A stretch of DNA of 64,000 nt. It comes from Epithemia pelagica (lineage: Eukaryota; Bacillariophyta; Bacillariophyceae; Surirellales; Surirellaceae). Every line of letters starts with the position of its first letter. Position 1 is the stretch's first letter. The translations under genes were made by a program, and so were the position numbers. The stretch is taken from NCBI GenBank assembly GCA_946965045.2, contig OX337240.1, positions 2,108,001-2,172,000 of the forward strand. The letters run 5' to 3'. Shown here in pieces: positions 38,209 through 49,450 of this stretch. Under the pieces are notes generated by a model. That model was not told where the DNA came from. It saw only the letters and a program-made list of their open reading frames with translations, and made no database searches.

Positions 38209-38599
38209 AAGAGCGCATGGTCATGGGCAAACTCGTAAGGAGCAATTTCAGGGAGCAGTCTTGGGGTTGTCGTAATCTCCAGAATCATCATCGTCGCTGT
38301 CTTGAACGTCATGGTCTGACATGTATCCCTTGAAATTATGTGAGTTGTTTATGATTTTCCGAATGGATATCTTCCAAACTACAATTTTGGATGGAGAAAA
38401 ACGCCCCATTGGGCAAACTTATTGTTGTTTCCGACATCTCATCTTCTGAAACACTGTATAATGAGTGTTTTAGGAACTGAACAAGTAGAACCCAACGAAT
38501 CATACCCAAAGACAGTTTGGTGAAGTCAATGACCAACAAAGTGCAGTGGATTCCCGGGCATGAATAGAAGGTCATAGTAGTCAAACAGGCCCTAAACAC
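38209..38599. other. Short acidic minus-strand peptide; otherwise empty
   Basis: A minus-strand ATG near 38322 opens a 24-codon frame (MSDHDVQDSDDDDSGDYDNP, then KTAP and stop). It could be a gene end or an exon. The rest shows no signal. Confidence 0.25.
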
Positions 38600-38760
38600 C
38601 ACCCAGACGCTAGGAACTTCGCGAAAGAAGCCAAGCGGGACATTAGCATGTATAGCAATTTCAAGGATGACACGCAATGGTATGCTTGGTATAGAGATAC
38701 CCTTACTACAGCTAGAGTCCATGCGACTCACCGACCCTGGTTACTCCAACTACCCCAAGA
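38600..38760 (+). pseudogene. Copia gag fragment
   Basis: The frame reads NFAKEAKRDISMYSNFKDDT then QWYAWYRDTLTTARVHA. It matches the pattern of copia gag proteins of microalgae, in which a basic KxIKRD segment is followed by an F/LKDDxxWxxWxR block. The same type of block is at residues 175-200 of the intact gag at 12972-9496 (KKGTKRDATAFESFKDERYF), but from a different family. Confidence 0.5.
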
Positions 38761-38885
38761 CCCGGAAAGAATCTACCCTTTGGTTAGAGATCCAGCAGTT
38801 CATGTACTTGTAGCATATATTAGGTCACTGCATAGATCCCCATTCCCATGCGTAATCATCAACCCCTCAATCATAGTTGTAGCCA

Positions 38886-39164
38886 TCACATCCAAATGCT
38901 GTGTACCTCTAGCCCAGGTTGACCTTTCTGATATGTTAGATAGGGTTCGCAGGCTGTCTTGTCCACCTCCAGCAGAAGCTCCGCCATAAGCCCATCCAAA
39001 CGCATATAGACCTCTGGGTCCAAACCCGAGTGCATAAATGCACCTGGAATGTCGGCCACTACCACGACTCGTCGTTCTAAGGCATCGATTACTACTGTAA
39101 TGAAAACAGACGCTGATGCTTCTGTTGGCAAGGCTGATTGTTCTCTACTGACAAAGGCTCTCAC
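38886..39164 (-). pseudogene. Copia reverse-transcriptase fragment
   Basis: A 92-residue frame with VFITVVIDALERRVVVVADI then PGAFMHSGLDPEVYMRLDG, the catalytic-Asp strand of a copia-type RT (VxDIPGAFMxxxLDxEVYM). It breaks after EPYLTYQKGQP, before the region of the YVDD motif. Opposite in strand to the gag fragment just left and to the RNase H fragment at 41213. Confidence 0.7.
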
Positions 39165-39575
39165 ATTTTCAGAAGTAGTACCCAGTCAAGGCAAAGTGTC
39201 ATCTACGTGGAGATGTTGAAAGCGTTGGACGGTACCCTACAAGCCCATTGCTTATTCGGGGAAAAGTTGTCAGCGGTGCTAAGGAGTTGGGGTTCTCACA
39301 TGAATCCTTATGACTCCTGTGTTGCCAACAAGATGGTCAATGGGAAACAATTGACGGTTAGTTGCTATTGCTGCTTTCTCCTTTTCAGTTCCCGTCCTCT
39401 CTTTCCTTTCCCCGACCTCCATTTGAGTTTGTAAGGAGACACGGTCTTCCGGTGCTTGCTTGGACCACCACCTCCAGCCTTCCCGTGCCCAACCAGTGTG
39501 GGGAGTGTAAGTGTCGGAGAGTTGCACGTGGTGGTGGTGGTCAGAATGTGTGTTTTGGTTTTGTTGAGGCGGATG
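39165..39575. other. No recognisable gene
   Basis: Short overlapping frames on both strands with pyrimidine-rich stretches (39371-39425). No homology or repeat recognised. Confidence 0.35.
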
Positions 39576-40010
39576 TCAAGTGGTGCTCCTAATCCTTTCC
39601 CCGAGCTCTGCAGAAAGCAATTGTGACACAGCAATATTCGAAGTCGTGATACTGGTGCAACTGTTTGAAGTTGCGGGTAGCGCATGCGACATTCTATTCC
39701 CGTCGAATGATTGTGTTCCACCTGCTTTCCATGGTTGATTCTTGAAGCATGAATTAGCATGCCTGGAGTTGTGTAAATCGTTGCATGCATGTTGAAGAGA
39801 GGGACATACTTTCACCTGGCTGAGATCTGGCTTGGTATATTCATAATATATGTTGGAAAGCAAATGTGTTGTATCTACGGTGAAGCAACGAGGGAAGACC
39901 AAGCTCCTCACGATCGGTAACGTCGTTTTCAAGTACAACGACAAGTCAAGGACAGAGATCAACCCAACACATCCCGAGTTCGAAACGAAGGCTATTTTCG
40001 TTTGCATCAC
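39576..40010 (-). CDS. Unidentified ORF
   Basis: A 144-residue frame with a protein-like second half (VCPSLQHACNDLHNSRHANS, CFKNQPWKAGGTQSFDGNRM). A plus-strand frame at 39850-40083 (KLLTIGNVVFKYNDKSRTEI; EFETKAIFVCITFVAQKNGK) overlaps the first part and is equally plausible. I cannot decide which is real. Confidence 0.3.
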   Translation of the reverse strand: MMQTKIAFVSNSGCVGLISVLDLSLYLKTTLPIVRSLVFPRCFTVDTTHLLSNIYYEYTKPDLSQVKVCPSLQHACNDLHNSRHANSCFKNQPWKAGGTQSFDGNRMSHALPATSNSCTSITTSNIAVSQLLSAELGERIRSTT

Positions 40011-40103
40011 ATTCGTAGCTCAAAAGAACGGCAAGAAGTTCCAGACCCGGGCGCAGAATCGGACAAACGACGGTCTCCTGTGACCAGTTTGGTTGTGGGG
40101 GCA

Positions 40104-40552
40104 TCACGTTTGTTTGATACTTACGAATAATTTTTCGTAAGTACTTGCCATAACGTTCGCAAAAACCTTGGTTTGTTGCAATTCAGCAATCTCCTTGTCA
40201 TTGTACTTCTTCTCACCAAGCGTGCCATTCTTCAGGGCCATGATGACTTTGTGGAAGTCATCATCATGATAGTCATATACACAATCCAACAAATTGCATT
40301 TCCACAGTTCATGTGCCTGTAACGAAGGGTTTTAGAAAATCTCTGAAGGAAATGAAAGAGTCCCAACCTCGGAGTCACATTCTTACCCAACAATCCAACC
40401 CAGTATGCACTCTTGTGGGGGAATGTGTCCGAATATAGACGCATTTTAACGCTTGCTCCAAAACACTGATCAATGTCTTTGATCGCTTCCAGTGTAGTGG
40501 TGCAATTTGCCTGTGATATTGGCATTGGAATGTATATGCACGAATCAATCAA
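40104..40552 (-). pseudogene. Transposase-like gene fragment with frameshift
   Basis: Two frames form one protein: 40552-40232 (LEAIKDIDQCFGASVKMRLY, SDTFPHKSAYWVGLLGKNVT, PRLGLFHFLQRFSKTLRYRH) and 40292-40104 (LDCVYDYHDDDFHKVIMALK, NGTLGEKKYNDKEIAELQQT). The Asp in YSDTxP followed by a long helix-rich region resembles the catalytic core of a DDE-type transposase; the superfamily is not identified. A single frameshift near 40285 breaks it. Confidence 0.4.
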
Positions 40553-40578
40553 CTGTTGCTATATGAATTAGACTGCAA

Positions 40579-41078
40579 GATTCTTTTCTGAACTCCTAGC
40601 AAATAACCAAGTGAGTGATCGACCTTATCCCAAGAAAGATGGCAAATGGCTTGTCTCTTTTCCACCTCAAGCTGATACAGTCCGTCAGATATATGAAACT
40701 GGAGCATATTCTGACTTGGTTTGGTGGGGTGTGTCGGATGTCGACCGTCATCAACACAAAATTGAGATGGTCATATTCTGACTTGGTTTGGTGGGGTGTG
40801 TCGGATGTCGACCGTCATCTACGCAAAATTGAGATGGTCAAGTGTGAGGTGGTGGTCAAGTGTGAGGAGGTAAGGAATTACCTCTCCATGTGTAAGGCGA
40901 AGGTAATCTGGATGTCTGCAACCAGGAAGGCGAGATTGCCTGTGCTATCTTGGTCCGAACAACAACGACAAAGGCAATTGCCCACGCAGCAGAACAATTC
41001 GCCCTTCGTTTCGGGTTTGCACCCAGAATCATGTATAGCGACACATGGCCCCATATGTACTTGGAGCACGGTTGATTG
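40579..41078 (+). pseudogene. Transposase-like gene fragment, head-to-head partner
   Basis: Starts RFFSELLANNQVSDRPYPKK and DGKWLVSFPPQADTVRQIYE, is disrupted by a 67-bp tandem duplication (40707-40773, 40774-40840), then resumes with AIAHAAEQFALRFGFAPRIM and YSDTWPHMYLEHG. The YSDTWPH peptide parallels YSDTFPH of the minus-strand fragment, so both belong to the same type of protein. This copy has the N-terminal part, the other the C-terminal part. Confidence 0.4.
40707..40840. repeat. 67-bp tandem duplication
   Basis: Two adjacent 67-bp copies starting at CATATTCTGACTTGG, with two substitutions. It breaks the transposase-like frame. Confidence 0.9.
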
Positions 41079-41212
41079 GTAGGTTGGGTCTTTTCCATTT
41101 CTTGCAACGGATCACAAAGACGCTTCGACCGCGTCATTGTGACCATGGGCAAGCACTTTACGATTTCAAGACTTTATCAAATCGTACATAACACTGACCC
41201 CATGGACCTCCA

Positions 41213-41653
41213 ATGAAAGAAACATGGGGTTACTCGTTGATTGTGGGGAGTCTGCTTTACCTATCCTCCAATTCTTGCCCAGACATTGCTTTTGCTGTGA
41301 GCCAGGTGGCTCGCTTGAGCCCGTTCCCAAAGCAAAGTCACGCAGCCGCCATCAAGATGATTGTTCGGTATTTGGCAGGGACCATGGACAAAGGGACCAT
41401 TGTTACTCCAAATGACTCCTTTAAGTTGGATTGTTACGTGGACGCCGACTTCGCGGGCCTCCATGGCTGCGAACCACAAGACAATCCAATCTCCGCCCGG
41501 TCCCGTACTGGATACATTGTGTTTCTGTGTGGTTGTCCACTCCTGTGGAAGAATCAGCTCCAGACCAAAACAGCCTTAAGCACATTCCACGCAGAATATG
41601 TGGCCTTGTCCATTGCTCTCCGTCAGGTCCTCTCTCTCCGGTTCTGTTACTAA
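41213..41653 (+). pseudogene. Copia RT-RNase H C-terminal fragment
   Basis: A 146-residue frame: WGYSLIVGSLLYLSSNSCPD and IAFAVSQVARLSPFPKQSHA (the end of the copia RT), then VRYLAGTMDKGTIV, YVDADFAGLHG (first RNase H Asp), SRTGYIVFLCGCPLLWKNQL and FHAEYVALSIALRQ (RNase H Glu). The frame ends before the last catalytic residues. It differs from the intact 8.3-kb family and from the 53369 family, so it is a third copia lineage, perhaps the same as the RT fragment at 38886. Confidence 0.85.
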
Positions 41654-42315
41654 CCCTACTGATAATGCAAATTACCATGAATTCTTGCATTTCCCTCACA
41701 TGGACGAGAACATTATCGTAGATTCTTGCTTTTCTCTCGCATCCTATGTTCAGTCTAGAACGAATAATCGTACATTCTTGCTTTTCTCTCACATCGGTTT
41801 TCGGTTGATTGTTGTGGATAGAACAGTCGGTTTCAATCAGATGTGTTTGCGGGTGGGTTTTTCTGATAATAAAAAATTACTTCGTCGTTCTTACCTTGGT
41901 TGTCAAGATCATGGTTCATTTGGTTGTATTGCCGTCGCAGCACTTCATTGTTGGGGCCGACGACGAGCCAGCACATTTTCACGTTCTGGTGTCAGCATTG
42001 TGAGGATTCCGGGGAGTGTGCAAGAAAGACAATTCCGGGGAGTGTGCAAGAAAGACACTCCACTCGATGTCATTCGTCTTCGAGTTGCAGATGCGTTGAA
42101 GGTTCCGGTTTTTTTATTGCTTTGTCGTGTGATCAGACCAATCAGGTGATCGATGGTCGCGAATGTGTTGGTGAGGAAGGAAGAATCTTGCAAGGTCGGT
42201 GGGCAGTGGATCTGAGTGACGGTCGCAGCTGGGGATTGCCTCCGGTTCGGGAAGATACCGCGTTGAACCGTAGCTTCTCCCTCATGGATTTTCTCACCGC
42301 TTAACCAACGGCATT
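41654..42315. other. Unidentified frames with short tandem duplications
   Basis: Plus-strand frame 41900-42304 ends with protein-like sequence (DQTNQVIDGRECVGEEGRIL, QGRWAVDLSDGRSWGLPPVR) that could be a C-terminal exon. A 32-bp duplication at 42004-42066 (ATTCCGGGGAGTGTGCAAGA) and a degenerate one at 41683-41790 break the frames. No family assigned. Confidence 0.3.
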
Positions 42316-42714
42316 GTGCGCCCTATAGTCGACTCGGTCGTTGTGGCCATGGCGGTGGATCTGGATATAGTTGGAGATCCTGTCCATTGTTACTTTGTTT
42401 TCCCAGAACATGGGCAGAAAGTAGAACATGGACAGATAGTAGCTTTGCGCCACTTTGATATTCCTATTTTAAACCCACAGGTTTTCCACTTTGTTCTGAA
42501 AAAAGTGACGGGCCAGCATGATGTGTTTGTCACTTCCTTTTACATAAGAACTGCCATGATGGAGAAAAACAACAACACGATTCCTCTTATTGATCTAGAA
42601 CAATGTATTTGTGATTTCCTTGAGGGAAGAATCTTACTTCAATTCTATCTGAGAGTCAGAATAGGAAGTCAACTCCCATGGGAATACAAAACATTACGAG
42701 TAGCAGTAGGATAA
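42316..42714 (+). CDS. Unidentified ORF
   Basis: A 132-residue frame with protein-like composition (MAVDLDIVGDPVHCYFVFPE; NPQVFHFVLKKVTGQHDVFV). No domain recognised. Immediately downstream lies a block resembling the leader of the 53369 copia family. Confidence 0.35.
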   Translation: MRPIVDSVVVAMAVDLDIVGDPVHCYFVFPEHGQKVEHGQIVALRHFDIPILNPQVFHFVLKKVTGQHDVFVTSFYIRTAMMEKNNNTIPLIDLEQCICDFLEGRILLQFYLRVRIGSQLPWEYKTLRVAVG

Positions 42715-42747
42715 CGACAACATAAAGAACTTAAAATTCGGGGAAAC

Positions 42748-42812
42748 AGCCATTCTGGAAGTGTTCTAACACGTATCGAAGCGATATAAGATTGCTCTAG
42801 AGGCAATAATGC
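42748..42812 (+). mobile_element. Possible relic of the 53369-family LTR end and leader
   Basis: GAAGTGTTCTAACACGTATC and the following GAAGCGATA..AGATTGCTC align with GTGTTCTAGCACGCTTCGAA and GCGATAGGAGATCGCTC at 53644-53683 at roughly three identities in four. It would be the only trace here of an old copy. Confidence 0.35.
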
Positions 42813-44103
42813 TGTCATCAACACGGGTAGACTATGTTAACCCGTTGTGGGAGTTAGCTGGGAGTCTCGTCAGCAGATGAGATCTCATTGAACAATGCAG
42901 TGGCTCGCAGTTTCAAGTCGACGATTAATGAAGACAGTGCATGAGGGTTCTCCTCCTGGTACCACATTGGAGTTGCTCTTCATTGTTAGGGAAGATCCAC
43001 CGAAGCTTCAGCTGCAGCGAGCGCAGCGAAAGCAATGCCTGGATCGAAGAAAGGTACTGGACGACCACTTTTCAACGATTCCAACACTGCCATTGTTGAG
43101 GACAACATGAAGGTGGATCTACATCTCCATGGAAGAAGACTCCTGATACTAGTAAGAAGCAGCATGGAGCTTATTCCACACAAGGGAAAGCAGTAGAATT
43201 GTGGCTTCTGTGAGCGCATCAAGAGACCAAAAAAAGCCCAAGCATTGGTCCAGAAAATGAAAGACAAGAAGAAATGAACTTCTCAAGGGGCAGCCTTTGA
43301 AAACATCACCAATGGGTTGGTAGCACTGGCCAAATCAGGTAAGTCAGGTGACATTTTAGTTGCTGCATACAGCTTATTTGTTGCATCATAAATCAAGGCA
43401 TCAAGGCAACTTTCATTGTCACCGGTGCACCAATTCACACAGAAAACACAAGCAAGAAGCAGAGTATGACATAAATTGCATCTACAGGGATTGGACTCCA
43501 AGAAGTTCAAGCACAGTAAGTACACTATGACGGAGGAACAAAAAACTAATTTTGATAGGGTAATCAATTTTGGGTTGATATCTCTTTCTCCTGGTTTCCA
43601 GTTTCGAAATCATGTATGTGTACATGAAACGCCATGAAGCTTCCACTGAATGTGTCCTTTTCCATTCATTGCACTCAGACAATCTGCAGATGTTGCTATG
43701 TGTTTCAATCAATGGTTGTGCTACTTGGGTACTTCTGTATAATTCTGATGGACAAGGCAAAGGCAACAATCTAAAAAGAAGTCTACAAGAGTTTGCACAA
43801 ACTGGCAAAAGAGTATGGGTTTCATGGTGGTGACATGCTTGTTGGGTGTGGTGTTTGATTGAGTCATGTTATAGATGGGAATTATGAATGGTGGTTTTAT
43901 CCGGCATGACTTCATTTTGCTATCATTACATAGTTTAGAAGCTTTTCAGTATTAAGTAATTTAGTCTTTACTTTACCTCCATTCATTCTGAACCACCATA
44001 AACAAGATACATCACCTAGAAACTCAATGCCTTTGCTATCTCAAATCACTACCCCTGAAAGCAGGGTAAATGTGTCCCAAAAGGAATATTATAGATACTC
44101 AGC
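42813..44103. other. Weak Cys-rich minus-strand frames; no clear gene
   Basis: The best candidate is 43567-43283 (minus), with NPCRCNLCHTLLLACVFCVN and DNESCLDALIYDATNKLYAA. It is Cys-rich but unidentified and is followed by another frame at 43267-42986. The rest of the stretch is AT-rich and shows nothing. Confidence 0.25.
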
Positions 44104-44490
44104 CTAGTCTTCTTCAATAGCATAGAAAAAAGACATGTATGCCATTTGTTTCTCTTCTTGCTTTGAAATCAAATAAACCTTCTGAAACATAATGAGCTTC
44201 TTAATCACTTTGAGAAGGTGGAAAGCCTTGGTCTCATGCTTGACAACTTCAACTATTTTGTGATTTTTTGTTTTGACAATTTGACAACATGTTGATGTTG
44301 GTATATTGAATTCCTCTACCCCAACAGTTGGGTAGACGCCCAATTGTAACATATTTGGTTGGGCTATGACTGTCTTTTCCATCAATGTTTCCCAATGGAT
44401 TCCCCTCCTATTTGGTTTCCCAATGGATTCTCCTCCTATTTGCTCTTGTGTTCTGCTAAAAGTACTAAACAGAGCTTGACAAATTTTCAA
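44104..44490 (-). CDS. Unidentified ORF with a 24-bp duplication
   Basis: A 128-residue frame; its start contains two 24-bp copies (near 44390-44440) encoding GGESIGKPNRRGIHWE-type peptide. The C-terminal part is helical (KHETKAFHLLKVIKKLIMFQ). Not recognised. Confidence 0.25.
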   Translation of the reverse strand: MKICQALFSTFSRTQEQIGGESIGKPNRRGIHWETLMEKTVIAQPNMLQLGVYPTVGVEEFNIPTSTCCQIVKTKNHKIVEVVKHETKAFHLLKVIKKLIMFQKVYLISKQEEKQMAYMSFFYAIEED

Positions 44491-45339
44491 ACCTCAGTAC
44501 CAACAAGATGACTGGGATAGCAAAGGAGTTTGGTCAATAGATTAATCTCTTTGTTAATACTGGTTTGAGGAATTTTGTTATTGGGTGGATGGTGTATTCT
44601 GTGTTGTCGACATAGCAGTAGGTCATTTGTGAAATTCTAGCACAGAACATGGTTTTCTACAAGAAGTTGGTTTTCTACAAGAAGTTGTTTGTGTTGTCTG
44701 TCTTGTTTTTTGATGTGATTGTTGTCGTGTTGCGTTGTCTGTCTTGTTTTTTATGTGATTGTTGTTGTGAAACACAGGTCAAGTTTGGTGGGTCTGAGAT
44801 GTAATGGACCATCTTTACAGCTGCTTGAAATTGCTGGGATGATGTGGTTTTACACGTTTTAGCAGGCCCAGTCTCACCAACATCATATGCTCTTTTGGCT
44901 GTTTTGCCCATAGAGTTCATCTTCATTAGCATTAGCAGGGCCAGTCTCACCAACATCAGTTGAGTCATGGACCAGATGGGCTTCATTACCTTGGTCCAAT
45001 CCTCCTGAATATCTCCAACTGCACCCGATGGAATGGAATGGGCTAAAATACTACCATATTGAAACTCTTATGTGATTTTGTTCCAAGAGGATGTTCCTAA
45101 AAATTGCTCTGAATGCCAAAGTCACGTTGTAATCTTATGTTTATAAAGTCTTACAGTTTATTTGCCCATAGCATTCAGACTCATGAAGGCATTCGTTCCA
45201 CGAGAATAACTACACTACCAGTGCTTCCAGACTGTGCAACATCATGTCATGTACAAGATGGGTGTTGGGTGTCTTCACGTGATCATTGTATCAAATTAAG
45301 TTCATCTGTTCAAGTTTCAAACCAACCAAATGGAACTCA
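44491..45339. other. Repeat-rich non-coding stretch
   Basis: Includes an imperfect duplication around 44690-44768 (TTGTCTGTCTTGTTTTTT) and a short repeat AGCAGG(C/G)CCAGTCTCACC at 44860 and 44934. No gene recognised. Confidence 0.4.
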
Positions 45340-47876
45340 CTAAGGCCAAAACATTGCACCCAGAGAATCCAATGATGTGGTAGTTGCTATTCCCATTGTG
45401 ATGAACACTTCTCCAGTGTGCCCGATCATCATGGGACATGGAGCCGGTTCTTGGAGTAATATTGTCCAGATCAAGGACAAGGAAGAATATATCCGGACCA
45501 CACCATCTTGAAGACGATTCCTCTTGGCTTTCATACTGATTCCAGATGTTGCCATGAGCCAATCCAAGGTATCCAGTCTACATTTGATCCTTTAATCGAA
45601 AGTGCTGGCTTGACTTGTTGGATTTTCCTTTCACCTTTGAACCCACCTTCCCAATGCAGTGATGCTGGACCCATCTCTTCATGGTGGGATGCAACTGATA
45701 GCAGGCCGAGGGTATTGCTTCTCAAAATACTTGTCAATTTGACACCATGGCTGATCGATTCTTCAGTAATGTCCTCAGACAATGATGAAAGAATGGTTTC
45801 CATGTCGTATTTAGTGTCAAGTAATACCTTAATAACCTCCTTCAAACCGTTTATGACCTTTTGGTTCGTCATGATCCAGCTGACCGAAACCACCGTTGCA
45901 TCAACACTCTAGCCAATTCTTGGGGAAAACCGTCACGTCGTTGCACACGTTGGCTGCAAAAACAAGGCAACGTCATTAGAAACTTAAGTATGCGGCAACA
46001 AAAAAGATAGTTTTCGCTAACCCATGTGTGGGTGCCCCGACTACTAGTAGGCAATGGCTGGGCGGCATAGAACCTGGTACATCTAAGCTGCTTGATCTGT
46101 GGTCAAAACAAGCCATGAATTAAGTATTTCCAATACGTTCTTGATGAGACCAAGAAAAATCATGTGCTTGGGGGCGTAATGGCAGCGGTCAATTCCCATG
46201 TCATCATTCCAGGTGACAGGAAGGACTGGAGATGACAAGCCATTCCTGGACGATGTGTATATTGTCTCAATTAGTTTGTTTGTGCACCCACAGGTCCGAA
46301 GATAGGCCATCATCTGGCTTTTGGTCCAAAATGTCTTGTTTGTACCTGGAATTTTGGTCCGTATATTATGGAAAGTGAAGTTGACGGCCTTCTTGAGCCA
46401 GGGGATTGTAATCCTTTTCGATTGTAATCTATTGGGATTGGTGGTTGAGTCGCTCCTTGTCCTTTTGGTGGATTCATTGTGATTTCCAATATTTGAATCC
46501 ACCGAATCACTACTTTCCACAGAGGAATGGTCATCCCCTTTCCCTCCAAGACCCATAAACACAGAGGAATGGTCATCCCCTTTCCCTCAATGATCATCCC
46601 CTTTCCCTCCAAGACCCATAAAATATGTAGTGGATCCTGTAGACGCGTTCTTTCCCAGACCAACTGTGAATGTATTGACCCATACCTGGTTTCTGGAAGA
46701 CTTGGCGTTATGGGGATTGAAATCATCCCTCCATTCTCTAACCCAAAGTAATAGTTCGTCGTCTTCAGGACTGGATAGTTCTTGTTGAAGTGACAAGAAT
46801 AATTTTTGGCCGTTTGGAGTAGCAGCTACACTTGGTACTCTGTCGGAGTCTTGTATGATGAGTTGCGCTGAAATTTTGAGATCATCGAAGTCTCTTGCCT
46901 TTCCCAGCTCATTTGCAATCAGATCGACCAGTGAGACATATGAATGACTCCCATCTTCAGTTGGTTTCAAAACAGGAATTGGCAAATTATTCATGAGATT
47001 GGCAAATTATTCATGAGAGCGTCCTTACCCAAGAGATAAAATCGATCGAAGTCTGTAGTGGAAGTTGGTAACCTTGTTTCTTAAATGGACAGGTCTGGGT
47101 TGGAACTGTTCCCAGCCAGAAGTAATATATCAGCCATTAATTCCCGCTGTCATCCACTTAGTTCGTGAAGCAAAGATGACATATGAACAGAGAATTGGGC
47201 TTCTTCTATTGTCACTTGATCAGTTCTCAACCCCAAAGCCTTTGCGGTGAGAAACTTTATGCCATTGTCTTTTTGTTGCATGTTTTCCCAAATGAAATAT
47301 GGGGTTTTGGACCCAGGGCAAAATCCAAGTGATGAAAGTGTCTCGAATGGTGGTACCTCGTTAAGAGTATCATTTCTGGTACATTTTCTGCTTGTGTGTA
47401 GACAGTACGATTTGGCCAGGTAGTGGATGACGTCTCTGTCTCTCCGATATGGCTCGTTGGTGAAATTTTGACTGTGAGTGACGCTTTACAAGCTTCCAGG
47501 ACGATATGAGTCCCCGATATGCACCTTTGAATGTACCCTGGAACTCAATACACGGCATACACACGAAAAATCGTTGGTCCTTGGATGTGCAATCAGTATT
47601 TGAACAGCAACCGTGGTACAAACCGAAATGGAAATCGGTAGGACACTTTGGGTGTAGATTTGTAGCCGTTGGGTGGCAACATTTTGGGCACTCATATCGG
47701 TGAGTGACCAATCCAACGGTTGGTTTTTCTGTCGACATTCCAAGTCTGTGGATGACTATCGGTAAGGCAGGAACATAGTACAACTCTCCGTTAGGGATGG
47801 TTGCCCTCCAACTCTCCGTTAGGGATGGTTGCCCTCTCGTAATGGTGCACCTTTGCGTGCACCTCCTTCCATTCAA
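45340..47876 (-). pseudogene. Broken transposon-type gene with zinc-binding N-terminus
   Basis: Four long minus-strand segments lie in the same phase: 47876-47370, 46994-46587, 46562-46083 and 45893-45531. The first has a Cys/His cluster (YECPKCCHPTATNLHPKC, then CCSNTDC and CMPC) and a K-x-H..H tail. The second reads WREWRDDFNPHN-like residues then VWVNTFTVGLGKNASTG. The last contains LLDTKYDMETILSSLSEDIT and SLHWEGGFKGERKIQQ. The order and motifs fit a multi-copy ORF I associate with DNA transposons of diatoms and relatives, but I cannot name the superfamily. Stops interrupt it, and a microduplication at 46520-46620 repeats FMGLGGKGDDH. Not functional. Confidence 0.5.
46520..46620. repeat. 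Nested microduplications in the transposon-type gene
   Basis: GAATGGTCATCCCCTTTCCC occurs at 46523 and 46565, a shorter GATCATCCCCTTTCCCTCC follows at 46591, and the CAAGACCCATAAA tail is also doubled. They introduce a stop into the frame. Confidence 0.8.
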
Positions 47877-49450
47877 CAGAGAATGAATTTAATCTTGATT
47901 TAATCTTGATGTGGACAGATGATTGGTCTGGCGTTTATTCATGAATATCTACATCAATCGTGATAGATCACTGACCGATCAACCAATGCACTCTCTATAT
48001 TTCTATAAGTATTTCAATTCAAAAGTCAGTAGTACATAGGTTCTCTTTAACAGATAATTAATCCGTATATCTGTCGATTCAAATATTGCTCTATAAACTG
48101 TAATGCTGCACTCCCGAGCTTAAAGGCGATAGAAAGCGGGAGAAAGGCTCTTACACCTTCACTATTTCTACACATACAAACATCATCCGTCCAAGTGAGC
48201 ATCGCAATCGAGGCAAAAACCAACCCCGACCACGACAGATACACAGACTGAAGCATCAGTGTACGAGTCGGCCTAAACCGTTCCAGCCTACTTCTTGATT
48301 CAATCAATCAAATAGTACAAGAAGATTACTTTTCCAACATTCTCAAAGAAATTGAGGAACAAACCAAAGACGACTAGGATGAAGATGGTGGTGAGAAACC
48401 AGCTGCGATTTTGGAACTACTGTCTTTCGCATAAAACAAGGGCAACCGAGTGGTTGAAAGCATGTTGAATCACACGACGACTCCAAAAGATGGTCCCCAA
48501 CCCATGTCCATCATAGATAATCCAAGTCGTAGATAATCCAAGTAACAGTCACACTACAGGATCCACAGCTCAATGTGAACCACCGCATGTCCTCGCCAAT
48601 GACGATGTGATTGTAGATATCGCCCGTCAACATAACCAAATATGTTAACTTGAGCTTCACGCTCAATGCGCAAACACAAATCACTCGTTTATTCGTCATC
48701 CTGCATAGTCAGTGATAACGCCATAGTCTTAGCCCACAAGCGCCCCCACGGTCACTCAACTCAAGCTCCCTTCCATAAGCATAACGTAATGCTTGCGTAG
48801 TTTCGTAGTATTCAATGCCATCCTTTGCTTCTCCTATGCCTTCAATAAAATCTTGCATTTCACCTACTTGAAATGCTACCATTATCGTGTCATGTATTTT
48901 GAAGATTTCCCATTTCATTTTCATGTACCAAATGCCATATCAATTTGTATTCTCATTGGGAACAAAAACGACAAAGTCTTGGAGTTCTCTTGAAATGTTG
49001 GTTCCTGAGTATGGAATTAACAGTTGGTCAGCCATCAAGGTATTACTTCCTGTCTTGTGTGAGTGAATGCATCCACTGCTGGTTGACTAGTGCACATTTG
49101 AAACCCGTTAGTACCGCTTGCCATCCCAGGAACCTACTGATTGGATGTAGTCAGAGAAATAGTGAGCCCCCTTTTCTTCACCTCTTCAACCTTCGGGTGT
49201 TAATGGGCATGGAGCCACCCATCAATTGCTCCAACAGACCCATACATGATGGCTTCAAATTTTCCTACTGCTTGCTAGCAGCACCATTTCTTCTCCGACA
49301 CCAAGTCCTGGGCACAAAATATGTGTGGACAAATTTATGCCACTGATTTTGGATGGGTACATTTTTACCCAATGGCAAAGAAGAAAGATGCTTTAAAACC
49401 CAAAAATGTACAATCGGTGCACCCAACCTCTTTGTACCAGACCTGACGAT
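47877..49450. other. Sparse region with one membrane-like minus-strand frame
   Basis: 47788-47838 contains a 27-bp tandem duplication (CAACTCTCCGTTAGGGATGG). The frame 48307-48047 (minus, 86 residues) holds a hydrophobic segment (YLSWSGLVFASIAMLTW) and might be a gene piece. Other frames (48709-48924 minus, 48945-49346 plus) are not recognised. Small duplications at 46981-47017 and 48516-48545 were also seen. Confidence 0.3.

Noticed and set aside
40317-40395. Possible 69-bp intron (GTAAG...TTACAG) in the minus-strand transposase-like gene
   Set aside because: Splicing would remove RLGLFHFLQRFSKTLR, which reads like the conserved core; a frameshift explains the break better.
42003-42304. MYND-type zinc finger
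   Set aside because: A few Cys in one frame (FWCQHCEDSGEC) come partly from a 32-bp duplication; spacing does not fit the MYND pattern.
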